This document shows positions 1-5,253 of a stretch of DNA of 6,022 nucleotides, in pieces. The notes beneath the pieces are model-generated. The model worked only from the letters and a program-made list of their open reading frames with translations. It made no database searches and was not told where the DNA came from. Position numbers and translations under genes: made by a program. Origin of the DNA: an uncultured Collinsella sp. (GTDB lineage Bacteria; Actinomycetota; Coriobacteriia; Coriobacteriales; Coriobacteriaceae). The stretch is taken from positions 1 through 6,022 of the forward strand of contig CAUASQ010000098.1 of assembly GCA_958431945.1 (NCBI GenBank), written 5' to 3'. The number at the start of each line of letters is the position of its first letter. Within the stretch, counting starts at the first letter, position 1.

Positions 1-54
1 GCCGCCGACTACTGGCCGGTCCCGACCTACGACGACATCCTGTTCTACGTGTAG
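1..54 (+). CDS. 3' end of a gene cut by the window edge; possibly type III glutamine synthetase
   Basis: Frame 1 is open from the first base and ends at TAG (52-54), giving the tail AADYWPVPTYDDILFYV. A strong terminator follows 31 bp later in the same direction, which supports a real gene end. The pattern W-P-x-P-x-Y-x-(D/E)-(I/L)-L-F resembles the C-terminus I remember for type III glutamine synthetases (GlnN), but 17 residues are too few to be firm. It is the only confident gene on the + strand and converges with the phage operon, so it is probably chromosomal and would place the host-phage boundary to its right. Confidence 0.55.
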   Translation, partial: AADYWPVPTYDDILFYV

Positions 55-85
55 AGCGTAACTGACATATCGTTACGGTATTGAG

Positions 86-121
86 CCGGGGTCCGCATCA
101 TGCGGGCCCCGGTTTTTGTTT
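86..121 (+). terminator. Intrinsic terminator after the left-edge gene
   Basis: The arms CCGGGGTCCGCA (86-97) and TGCGGGCCCCGG (101-112) form a 12-bp stem with one T:G wobble and a TCA loop, followed by TTTTTGTTT. This is a textbook rho-independent terminator for the + strand gene ending at 54. A weaker 6-bp inverted repeat (CGTAAC 57-62, GTTACG 72-77) lies between the stop codon and the terminator. Confidence 0.9.
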
Positions 122-172
122 GCGAAGGACGCTTTGAAGCCCGTTTTGCACCTGATTCGCCCACGCAATAAG

Positions 173-401
173 GGGGCGTGGACAAAAAACGTCAAATATG
201 AGTACTGTCACAAGTCCTGTAGCATTATTTTTTTGCAAAATATGCAGTGTTACACAACATATGTTCAAGTACTTAGCTGATAAACGCCTGCAATTCTTTC
301 GCCGTAGGACCCCTGGCGTCTAAATCGCCTTCTGATGGCATGAAATCGCTGTTACTAAATTGGTGACAGTACTCATATTTGCTATTTTTTGCCCACAGGC
401 C
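173..401. repeat. Long inverted repeat flanking an AT-rich core
   Basis: Positions 193-211 and 363-381 are perfect 19-bp inverted copies (CAAATATGAGTACTGTCAC on the + strand at left and on the - strand at right). Similarity continues outward with mismatches to about 173 and 401, including an A6 tract and a GTGG/GTGGG block. The 151-bp core between the perfect arms is AT-rich compared with the surrounding DNA and contains the 10-bp palindrome AACATATGTT (256-265). The arms could be ends of a small non-autonomous element, a paired operator, or a large cruciform. No convincing gene lies inside. The whole stretch 122-420 has no other feature I can support. Confidence 0.7.
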
Positions 402-420
402 TTGCGATGATGCCGGGATT

Positions 421-507
421 CGCACCCTGTCGGGTTCGAATCCCGGCACATGGGTAGCAAAAAGCCCGCTACCGCGAGGGTAACGGGCTCTTAAATTCAA
501 ATGGTGC
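421..507. repeat. Direct repeat copy 1 (candidate attachment-site duplication)
   Basis: This copy pairs without gaps with 610-696 at an offset of 189 bp. The first 25 bases (421-445) are identical and contain GGGTTCGAATCCC, the shape of a tRNA T-arm with TTCGAAT as T-loop on the + strand. The terminator stem and the final CAAATGGTGC are also identical; the hairpin loop and the 490-496 segment differ. In this copy, GCCGGGATTCG (412-422) and CGAATCCCGGC (437-447) also form a perfect 11-bp inverted repeat. No 5' half of a tRNA is recognisable upstream, so it is a fragment, not a tRNA gene. Confidence 0.75.
459..489 (-). terminator. Intrinsic terminator, - strand, copy 1
   Basis: On the - strand, AGCCCGTTACC pairs with GGTAGCGGGCT (11 bp, one T:G wobble) around a CTCGC loop, followed by a T run (TTTTTGC, counting the last stem base). 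It lies downstream of the phage lysis operon and just after the tRNA-3'-end-like stretch at 502-519. It could terminate either a former tRNA transcript or read-through from the lysis genes. Confidence 0.75.
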
Positions 508-519
508 CCCCAGCGGGAT
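502..519 (-). other. tRNA 3'-end-like fragment, candidate attL core
   Basis: The - strand reads ATCCCGCTGGGGGCACCA, which has the layout of the last part of a tRNA: end of T-loop, 3' half of T-stem, 3' half of acceptor stem and CCA. Similarity to a T-arm stops at 520, where TTCGAA would be expected. A terminator follows directly, as is common after tRNA genes. A displaced 3' tRNA fragment at the left junction is the geometry expected if a prophage extending to the right integrated into a - strand tRNA gene. The intact tRNA would then lie at the far right end, outside the window. This is inference from a short match. Confidence 0.4.
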
Positions 520-609
520 GTCCGCGTGCGGCTGGCGCCGCCCGCTTCCGCTGCGTCGCTTCGCTCCTTGCGTGCTGCGCTGGAAAACGCTTGCGCGTTT
601 CCTCAGCTC
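520..609. other. Gene-free GC-rich spacer with a hairpin
   Basis: No coding region is supported here. The stretch is built from short similar blocks such as GCTTC, GCTGCG and GTCGCTTCGCTCC. A hairpin with GGAAAACGC (582-590), loop TTGC and GCGTTTCC (595-602) has one bulged A and can be extended by GCTG/CAGC pairing at its base. It has no T run on either strand. It separates the two copies of the direct repeat and looks like intergenic scar sequence. Confidence 0.5.
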
Positions 610-696
610 CGCACCCTGTCGGGTTCGAATCCCGACATATCGGTAGCAAAAAGCCCGCTACCGAATTGGTAACGGGCTTCACATCTCAAATGGTGC
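610..696. repeat. Direct repeat copy 2 (candidate attachment-site duplication)
   Basis: This is the second member of the 189-bp-offset pair with 421-507. It again carries CGCACCCTGTCGGGTTCGAA followed by TCCCG, then GGTAGC, the terminator and CAAATGGTGC. Here the T-stem is a perfect TCGGG/CCCGA around TTCGAAT. Differences from copy 1 fall mostly in the terminator loop and a short segment after it, while stems are kept. Two such copies less than 200 bp apart suggest successive integrations at one site, or a small element flanked by att repeats. Confidence 0.75.
648..678 (-). terminator. Intrinsic terminator downstream of the lysis operon
   Basis: On the - strand, AGCCCGTTACC and GGTAGCGGGCT form an 11-bp stem around an AATTC loop, followed by a T run. 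It has the same stem as the terminator at 459-489 but a different loop. It is the first terminator met by - strand transcription leaving the endolysin gene (stop at 771), so it most likely ends the lysis operon. Confidence 0.8.
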
Positions 697-702
697 ACCG
701 TT

Positions 703-732
703 TGCGCATCTCCTCGAACCGAGGTGTGCGCA
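703..732. other. Two-part hairpin in the endolysin 3' untranslated region
   Basis: TGCGCA (703-708) pairs with TGCGCA (727-732), then after a small internal loop CCTCG (712-716) pairs with CGAGG (720-724) around AAC. The palindrome GGTGCACC lies next to it at 692-699. There is no T run, so it is not an intrinsic terminator by itself. It may protect the 3' end of the transcript or be part of a phage attachment region. Confidence 0.45.
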
Positions 733-770
733 GTCGGCACGATCATCTTCGTTAGGATACCACGAGCGGC

Positions 771-1799
771 CTAGGAAACAACCAGGCGCATGCCGGGATA
801 GATCAGATTCGGGTTTGAGATGCCGTTCTTGGCGGCGAGATCCTGATAGGTCGTGCCGTACTTTGAGGCGATTCCAGAAAGGGTGTCGCCGCTCTGCACC
901 ACGTACACCTGCTCGGTCTCGGCCTGGCCGTTGATTACCGCCATAACCTCGTCGTAGCGCGGCCCCAAAACAGCCTTGCGGCGGCTGCCGTTGCCGTAAT
1001 CGCCCGCCCATGTCTCCTTTGCCAGATCCTCGGCGGATGCCGTGAGGATGTGATTCACGAGCGACTGCACCTCCTGGTAGCGGTCGCCCAGCGCGTGCTT
1101 GCGGTCGTCGCCGTCTCCGAGCTCGCCAGCGAGCACTTTCGCCGCGAGGTCTGCCGTTGGCGTCTCGTCGATGCCGTGGATAAGCGAGTCGGGATTGCCG
1201 TTGGAGCCGCCAGCCATAGCCTCCCACTCCGCGCGGGAGATATAGCACTTGTTGATGTCGAGGTTGCCCGCCCAGCCGTCCAAGCGCCCGCATGAGGAGT
1301 ACTGGCGGATGGCGCAGTCGTATGCGCCCTCGTTCCAAGGTACGTCCTGGTAGCCCGTGGCGTTCATGTCGGCGTACTGCGCCACCCACGTCTTGGCGTC
1401 GGTGAGGTTCCACGGGAAGACGCTCTTGCTGGCGTAGATGCCGATGCGATCCACGCTCACGCCAAGAAGCTCGGCCAGGCGCTCGGCCATGGCCTTGAGG
1501 TAGGACGTGTCGCCCCATGCCTTGTTGCCCTGATCCCCCCAGTCGATGAAGAACGCGGCCTTGCCGACGTAGCCCTTGCAGTGCTCGTAGAAGTACTCGG
1601 CCTCCGCCTCGGCATCGCCGCCGTTGACGTAGTGGTACACGCCCACGAGCTTGCCAAGGCCGATCGCCAGCTGAATCTGGCGGTCACAGTCTGGCGACAC
1701 GTAGCGCGTGCCCTCGGTAGCCTTGCAGATAACGAAGTCGAACGGGACAGCCGCGAGGTTGATGCCGTTCTGCCAATTGCTGATGTCTATTCCGTTCAT
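771..1799 (-). CDS. Endolysin: GH25 muramidase with two CW_7 repeats and LysM
   Basis: The 342-residue protein is a modular phage lysin that would cleave the glycan strand of peptidoglycan at the end of infection. Residues 1 to about 195 are a glycoside hydrolase family 25 domain: the N-terminal GIDISNWQ motif (Asp5), FIDWGD (Asp86) and LDIN (Asp181) mark the active-site strands. Residues about 213-251 and 256-290 are two CW_7 (Cpl-7-type) wall-binding repeats, with AGELGDGDDRKHALG and AGDYGNGSRRKAVLG as cores. Residues 297-342 are a LysM domain (VVQSGDTLSGIASKYGTT). The GH25 D-x-E motif reads Asp86-Trp-Gly88, so the usual catalytic Glu is missing; see findings. There is no signal peptide, so release would depend on the holin. 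The ATG start has an AGGGAG ribosome site inside the end of the upstream gene, whose stop is 1 bp away. Confidence 0.95.
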   Translation of the reverse strand: MNGIDISNWQNGINLAAVPFDFVICKATEGTRYVSPDCDRQIQLAIGLGKLVGVYHYVNGGDAEAEAEYFYEHCKGYVGKAAFFIDWGDQGNKAWGDTSYLKAMAERLAELLGVSVDRIGIYASKSVFPWNLTDAKTWVAQYADMNATGYQDVPWNEGAYDCAIRQYSSCGRLDGWAGNLDINKCYISRAEWEAMAGGSNGNPDSLIHGIDETPTADLAAKVLAGELGDGDDRKHALGDRYQEVQSLVNHILTASAEDLAKETWAGDYGNGSRRKAVLGPRYDEVMAVINGQAETEQVYVVQSGDTLSGIASKYGTTYQDLAAKNGISNPNLIYPGMRLVVS

Positions 1800-1800
1800 T

Positions 1801-2451
1801 CTATTCAGCGCTCCCTATCGCTATGAAATAAGCCCAATCAACTTGTTCGTACTGCTCGCGGCTCAGCCGCACCACGCCCTCGTAGGGGTCGTGGAAGGTC
1901 GCCGCCTCGCCGTCCCATCCGCAAAGCAGGACGATGTGCCCGCCGTAGTTCTTGCCGCCTTCGCGGAGCTGGCCAGTTAGGCTGCAAAACACCATCCAGC
2001 CGCCAGCCGCCTCGTCCAAGGCGTCATCGGCGTTGTCGTGGATAGGCGTGTAGCCCAAAGCCTGGTCGTTCGCGTTCATCCAACGGCAGAACTTTTCCAT
2101 GTCGTTCACGCCGTCCGTGAGGCACGATTCGCCAACGAAGCCCAGCATCTGCGCCGGCGTGCATGCCTGTCCGTAGAGCCATTCCCACGCCATGGCCGCG
2201 CACGTGAGGCCGCAGCCGGCAGCAGCCAGGTCTTCGCCCGCATACGAAAGCCCGCCCCAGCGCTCGTCTGCTTGGAGGTAGACGGGCACCTCGGCGGGCT
2301 TGTCGAGCGGCTTGTCGTAGATGACGGGCAAAGGCTCTTCCTTCGGCACCTTCGGCACGTTAGAGGCTATAAGCGCCACGTCGGCGAAGGCGGCGAGCAA
2401 AGCAAGCAGCGAGATGGCGGCGGCGATGCGCACGAGGCGCTTGCCGCCCAT
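1801..2451 (-). CDS. Membrane-anchored C39-like cysteine peptidase of the lysis module
   Basis: Starting at the ATG at 2449-2451, the protein has 216 residues; upstream in-frame codons overlap the holin gene and look like a shadow. A hydrophobic segment at about 7-29 (VRIAAAISLLALLAAFADVA) is an uncleaved anchor or signal peptide. A Pro/Lys/Glu-rich linker follows to about 57, then a Peptidase_C39_2-like domain: LQADERWG with Gln60 as likely oxyanion residue, AAAGCGLTCAAM with Cys80 as likely nucleophile, GGHIVLLCGW with His172, and HDPYEG with Asp188. Relatives act on peptide bonds, and in a lysis operon peptidoglycan cross-links are the plausible substrate, but this is inference. The start lies 2 bp after the holin stop, with AAGGA as ribosome site. 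A processing or anti-host role is an alternative. Confidence 0.8.
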   Translation of the reverse strand: MGGKRLVRIAAAISLLALLAAFADVALIASNVPKVPKEEPLPVIYDKPLDKPAEVPVYLQADERWGGLSYAGEDLAAAGCGLTCAAMAWEWLYGQACTPAQMLGFVGESCLTDGVNDMEKFCRWMNANDQALGYTPIHDNADDALDEAAGGWMVFCSLTGQLREGGKNYGGHIVLLCGWDGEAATFHDPYEGVVRLSREQYEQVDWAYFIAIGSAE

Positions 2452-2453
2452 TC

Positions 2454-2762
2454 CTAGTCGTCCTTCTTCGGAGTGCCCATGGCAAGCAGCGCGTCGAGCC
2501 ACTTGTCTGTCACGCCGACCGCCTTGAAGGCTGCATATGCCACCTGCACGCCGCCTACCGCGGCGAAGATGGACGTAACCCACGCCGTGGGGTCAGTCGG
2601 CATACCCCCGGCCATGGCCGTCAATGCGCCGCACAGCGCCGATACTGCGATGGCCGTCCAGCGGGCGACATTGCCGGTCATCGCCTTCGTCTTGATAGCC
2701 TGCACGATATAGGGCACCACGAGGACGGTCAGCACCGTGAGTCCTGCCTGTATATCAGTCAT
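2454..2762 (-). CDS. Holin-like membrane protein
   Basis: The protein has 102 residues with hydrophobic stretches at about 5-24, 32-52 and 59-79, consistent with two or three membrane segments, and a short charged tail ending KKDD. Size, topology and its place just before two wall-degrading enzymes fit a phage holin, which permeabilises the inner membrane and times lysis. I cannot assign a holin family from sequence alone. The ATG is preceded by GGGAG at 6 bp, and the upstream gene stops 2 bp before it, so translation is probably coupled. Confidence 0.75.
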   Translation of the reverse strand: MTDIQAGLTVLTVLVVPYIVQAIKTKAMTGNVARWTAIAVSALCGALTAMAGGMPTDPTAWVTSIFAAVGGVQVAYAAFKAVGVTDKWLDALLAMGTPKKDD

Positions 2763-2764
2763 CT

Positions 2765-3178
2765 TTATCTCCCTGTCTCCTTGTTGTACATGAGGTCGAC
2801 TCGGTCGTAGATATGGTCGACCTTCTCGGCCATGCCCTGGCTACGCGCCTGGCTGTGGACCAAGTCCGCGTGGAGGACGTCATTTGACGCGACAACCGAC
2901 TCCATGAGCGTTTTCATTCCTTCAATCAGGGTGTTGCTGCGCTCCATCTGGGCGGCGATGCGCCCCTCCATTTGGGACCGCTCGCGGTCGCGCTGCGCCC
3001 TCTCGTCGACTTCGGCCTGCTTGCGCTCCTCGCGCTTCAGGTCGAGCTCGCCCTTCCGCTGGTTTTGGCGTTTGTACTCCTCAAGAAATTGTCTCCCGAA
3101 GTAGAACGCAACGAGCGTCAGGAGCACGCCGCCAAGCCAAGCCGGTCCGTAAGGCGCAAAAAGCTTGAGCACTTCCAT
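2765..3178 (-). CDS. Membrane-anchored coiled-coil protein of the lysis module
   Basis: The 137-residue product starts at the ATG at 3176-3178, which has an AAGGAGG ribosome site about 10 bp upstream; longer in-frame forms run through the xkdX-like gene and are not credible. Residues about 12-32 form a membrane segment (PAWLGGVLLTLVAFYFGRQF). Residues about 33-80 are very rich in Arg, Lys, Glu and Gln and should form a coiled coil, followed by more helix to the end (HIYDRVDLMYNKETGR). The layout of one anchor plus a coiled coil next to a holin recalls XhlA in PBSX-type phages, although XhlA has its membrane segment at the C-terminus. It may modulate the holin or link membrane and wall. I do not recognise a named family. 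Confidence 0.75.
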   Translation of the reverse strand: MEVLKLFAPYGPAWLGGVLLTLVAFYFGRQFLEEYKRQNQRKGELDLKREERKQAEVDERAQRDRERSQMEGRIAAQMERSNTLIEGMKTLMESVVASNDVLHADLVHSQARSQGMAEKVDHIYDRVDLMYNKETGR

Positions 3179-3198
3179 CCTGGGCGCCCTCCTTCCGC

Positions 3199-3366
3199 CT
3201 ATTCGGCCGTGTACTCCTCGCCGGTGATTTCCTTGTACTCGTCGGCGGTGATCCATTTGCACTCGACAGCCTTGTAGACGCGCGCCTTGCTCCAAAGGTC
3301 TTTGTCGTAGTACTTCTTGACCTTCGCGAAGTGCTTGGAATGCTCAACGGTTTTCTTCGTAGCCAT
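3199..3366 (-). CDS. xkdX: XkdX-like small phage protein
   Basis: This 55-residue protein begins MATKKTVEHSKHFAKVKKYY and continues with LWSKARVYKAVECKWITADEY and EITGEEYTAE. The pattern of an N-terminal KV-x-x-YY-D-x-x-LW block, a K-x-W-I-T-x-x-EY block and a final TGEEY is typical of the XkdX family found between tail and lysis genes in PBSX-like phages; its molecular role is not established. Its ATG overlaps the upstream TAA by one base (TAATG), a classic coupling arrangement. The gene is short but well preserved and codon use matches its neighbours. Confidence 0.88.
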   Translation of the reverse strand: MATKKTVEHSKHFAKVKKYYDKDLWSKARVYKAVECKWITADEYKEITGEEYTAE

Positions 3367-3692
3367 TACTGGTCACCTCCCACGGTCATGAGCAGGTAGT
3401 CGATGTTCGCCGTGTTGGTCTCGGTCTGCGTCGGCTGGGACGCCTGCTCGCGCATCTGTTCGAGCAGCGCCGGGAGGTCGGGCACCTCGTCGTTGGCGTA
3501 GGCGGCGAGCGCGGAGGTGTAGGCGAGCTTTCGCGCCTTCCGCTCCACGTGCTCGTCATCGTCGATAACGCCCGCGTCGTGCGCCGCGTCGGGGTCGCCG
3601 ATCTGCGACAGCAGGTCGCGCAGGGCGTTGACCTCGGCCAGGGTGCCGTCTCGAAGCTCGTCGGGGCGCGGCATGTCTTCCTCAGTGTCCAT
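3366..3692 (-). CDS. Small phage protein in the XkdW position
   Basis: The 108-residue acidic protein begins MDTEEDMPRPDELRDGTLAE and is probably mainly helical. It ends TNTANIDYLLMTVGGDQ; this kind of ending (N-T-x-x-I-D-Y-L) is common in short proteins encoded just before xkdX in Gram-positive phages. No catalytic motif or membrane segment is visible. The ATG at 3690-3692 has a strong AAGGAAGGAG ribosome site 5 bp away, and no stronger start lies upstream. It is the first gene after the terminator at 3771-3800, so it opens the tail-end and lysis operon, or resumes it after the DGR. A tail-fibre accessory role is possible but unproven. Confidence 0.75.
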   Translation of the reverse strand: MDTEEDMPRPDELRDGTLAEVNALRDLLSQIGDPDAAHDAGVIDDDEHVERKARKLAYTSALAAYANDEVPDLPALLEQMREQASQPTQTETNTANIDYLLMTVGGDQ

Positions 3693-3770
3693 GCGGACTC
3701 CTTCCTTATCGGGGAATGTGCCGCCATCGTATTAGCGCCGTGAGATTGCCTGGCCGTTTGGGCGGGCGCG

Positions 3771-3800
3771 AAGAAAGAAGGCGCGCCGCAGCACGCCTTC
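3771..3800 (-). terminator. Intrinsic terminator after the reverse transcriptase
   Basis: On the - strand, GAAGGCGTGC pairs with GCGCGCCTTC (10 bp, one T:G wobble) around a TGCG loop and is followed by TTTCTT. It sits 62 bp past the reverse transcriptase stop and would separate the DGR transcript from the lysis genes. The 78 bp between it and the next start codon must then hold the operon promoter, but I see no clear -35/-10 pair there apart from a weak TACGAT. Confidence 0.8.
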
Positions 3801-3862
3801 ACTGTCTTGGTTATTTCGTTTTCGACCCGTCTAGGCCGCCGTTTTGAGTTGCCGCCCTTCCG

Positions 3863-5041
3863 CTATGGCGAGGGCGTTCCGCCCGAATCGTCTCTCGGGC
3901 TTGGTTGCATTGAGCAACCCCCCCCCGCGAGATTTTCGAACAGGCTGCGGTACAGCGCGTCCATGGCCAGCACGCTGCGGTGCGCGTCCAAGTGAGCCAT
4001 GCCGCCGCGCCAGCTCTGGTAGCTCTGCTCCACCTGCTCGGGCGTCATGACCCCCTCGGCGACCATGCGGGCCATCTTCTTGAGCTTGCGGCGCTCCCGC
4101 GTTATGGAGTCTCGGCACGGCTTCACGACTATGCGGCCCGTCTCCGTGTAGAAGATACGCTTCTTCAGCCACGTGAAGCCGCGCGTCAGCTTCACCACGC
4201 GGGTCTTGCGCGGGTTCAGCTCTATGCCCAGCTCGGCGCACTTGCGCCCTATCAGCAGCAGGCATACCTGCAGGTACTCCTTGCTCTCGTGTATGAGGTA
4301 GAAGTCGTCCATGTACCGCCCGTACGCCTCGGGGCGCAGCATCTCGGTCACGTAGTGGTCGATGCGGTTGGGGTGTGCCACCGCGCATATCTGGTTCGGC
4401 TCGCTGCCCAGCCCCAGGCCCACCTCGCCCTGCGCGTCTATCAGGCGGTGCTCAAGGGCGACCACGCGTGGGTCGAGCAGCGCGTCGGCCACCTGCCGCT
4501 TGACCGGCTCGTGGGCAATGCGCGCGAAGTAGTCGGAGAAGTCGCCGAGCAGTATGTAGCCATCGCCGCCGTGCCTCCTCCAGTTTTCGGCCAGGTGGCG
4601 CTTGAGCAGCTTAAGGGCGTAGTCGGTGCCGCGCCCCTTGATGTTGGCAGAGTTGGCGGTCACGAGCGTGGGGACGATGGCGGGCACGAGCGCGTTCTGG
4701 GACAGCGACTTCTGTACTACGCGCTCGGGGAAGTGCACTGCACTGATGTGGCGCAGCTTGCCGCGCTCCCACAGGTCGAAGCGGATGAAACCCCGGCATA
4801 TGTCGCGGCCCTCCAAAAGGTCTTGGCGCGATTTCACGGCGTTTCGCAGGTAGTCCTTCATGTACCGCTGCGTCGAGGCCTTCCACATGACGCCACGCGC
4901 GGCCTGCTTGGAAGCCTTGCACAGGCTGTTGAGGTCGGCCACCGTCTCAAGGGTGCACGCCTTGACGCGCTCGGCCTTGGCCCTGGCGCGCTTCTCCTCG
5001 CGGCGCTTCCGGCGTGCGGCCCGCCTTTGCTCCGAGTTCAT
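3863..5041 (-). CDS. DGR reverse transcriptase
   Basis: The protein has 392 residues from the ATG at 5039-5041, chosen because GGGGTG lies 6 bp upstream; a GTG at 5048-5050 would add three residues. It copies the template RNA into mutagenised cDNA together with Avd. The N-terminus (about 1-30) is highly basic. The fingers and palm follow: ILLGDFSDYFARI with the first catalytic Asp at about 167, GLGLGSEPNQ at 208-217 in the place of the QGxxxSP-type motif of other retroelement enzymes, and YMDDF at 243-247 with the paired catalytic Asp residues. The last conserved-looking block is SWRGGMAHLDAHRSVLAMDA and YRSLFEN. No maturase or endonuclease domain is present. The final 20 or so residues follow a nine-G tract and are uncertain. 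The Avd gene, template repeat and variable repeat next to it identify it as a DGR enzyme rather than a group II intron or retron. Confidence 0.93.
   Translation of the reverse strand: MNSEQRRAARRKRREEKRARAKAERVKACTLETVADLNSLCKASKQAARGVMWKASTQRYMKDYLRNAVKSRQDLLEGRDICRGFIRFDLWERGKLRHISAVHFPERVVQKSLSQNALVPAIVPTLVTANSANIKGRGTDYALKLLKRHLAENWRRHGGDGYILLGDFSDYFARIAHEPVKRQVADALLDPRVVALEHRLIDAQGEVGLGLGSEPNQICAVAHPNRIDHYVTEMLRPEAYGRYMDDFYLIHESKEYLQVCLLLIGRKCAELGIELNPRKTRVVKLTRGFTWLKKRIFYTETGRIVVKPCRDSITRERRKLKKMARMVAEGVMTPEQVEQSYQSWRGGMAHLDAHRSVLAMDALYRSLFENLAGGGCSMQPSPRDDSGGTPSP
3918..3926. repeat. Nine-C/nine-G homopolymer within the reverse transcriptase gene
   Basis: Nine consecutive C on the + strand encode part of Ala-Gly-Gly-Gly near the reverse transcriptase C-terminus. 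Read as given, the gene stops at 3863. With ten G the frame would continue LLNATKPERRFGRN and stop at 3831; with eight G it would continue VAQCNQARETIRAE and stop at 3811. A tract this long is prone to slippage in vivo and to sequencing error. Confidence 0.9.
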
Positions 5042-5253
5042 AGAAGGCACCCCGCACGGCTTGCAATGTGGCTCTGACAGCCGCTTGAGGTATGGCCATG
5101 AAACGCGGCGAAGCCACGGAGCGCCGCGCCATGCAAGCAGCGTCCGGCCACCCTCGCGGGGTGCGTATTTACGGGCTCGCGCCCGATGGTCGCGCCTTCC
5201 TTCCTCTCCGCGCTCTGCTTTCGGCCCGCTGGCCTACTCGGTCTGGCAGTAAG
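5042..5253 (-). other. Template-RNA 3' region between template repeat and reverse transcriptase
   Basis: These 212 bp carry no supported gene. In the Bordetella phage DGR the segment between template repeat and reverse transcriptase is part of the template RNA and is needed for cDNA priming, so I expect the same role here. Visible structure includes a 7-bp stem CGCGGCG (5104-5110) with CGCCGCG (5122-5128) around an 11-nt loop, and CACCC (5149-5153) with GGGTG (5159-5163) around TCGCG. Any reverse transcriptase leader must cross this structure. Confidence 0.55.

Noticed and set aside
273..500. Possible small - strand gene of 75 codons ending near the inverted repeat
   Set aside because: It crosses a terminator, the T-arm-like repeat and the inverted repeat. 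Only the last 35 or so residues look protein-like, so at most it is a gene remnant.
610..645. A complete tRNA gene on the + strand ending with the TTCGAAT T-arm
   Set aside because: No D-arm, anticodon arm or matching 5' acceptor strand is found upstream of either T-arm-like copy.
679..1518. Open frame of 279 codons on the - strand within the endolysin gene
   Set aside because: It is an out-of-frame shadow, Arg/Gly-rich, and the endolysin frame has three clear domain types across the same bases.
3693..3770. Promoter for the lysis operon
   Set aside because: One is expected after the terminator at 3771-3800, but only a weak TACGAT with no matching -35 is visible.
3980..5077. Open frame of 365 codons on the + strand opposite the reverse transcriptase
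   Set aside because: It mirrors the strongly GC-biased third positions of the reverse transcriptase gene, shows low-complexity Leu/Val/Ala/His-rich sequence and no recognisable domain.
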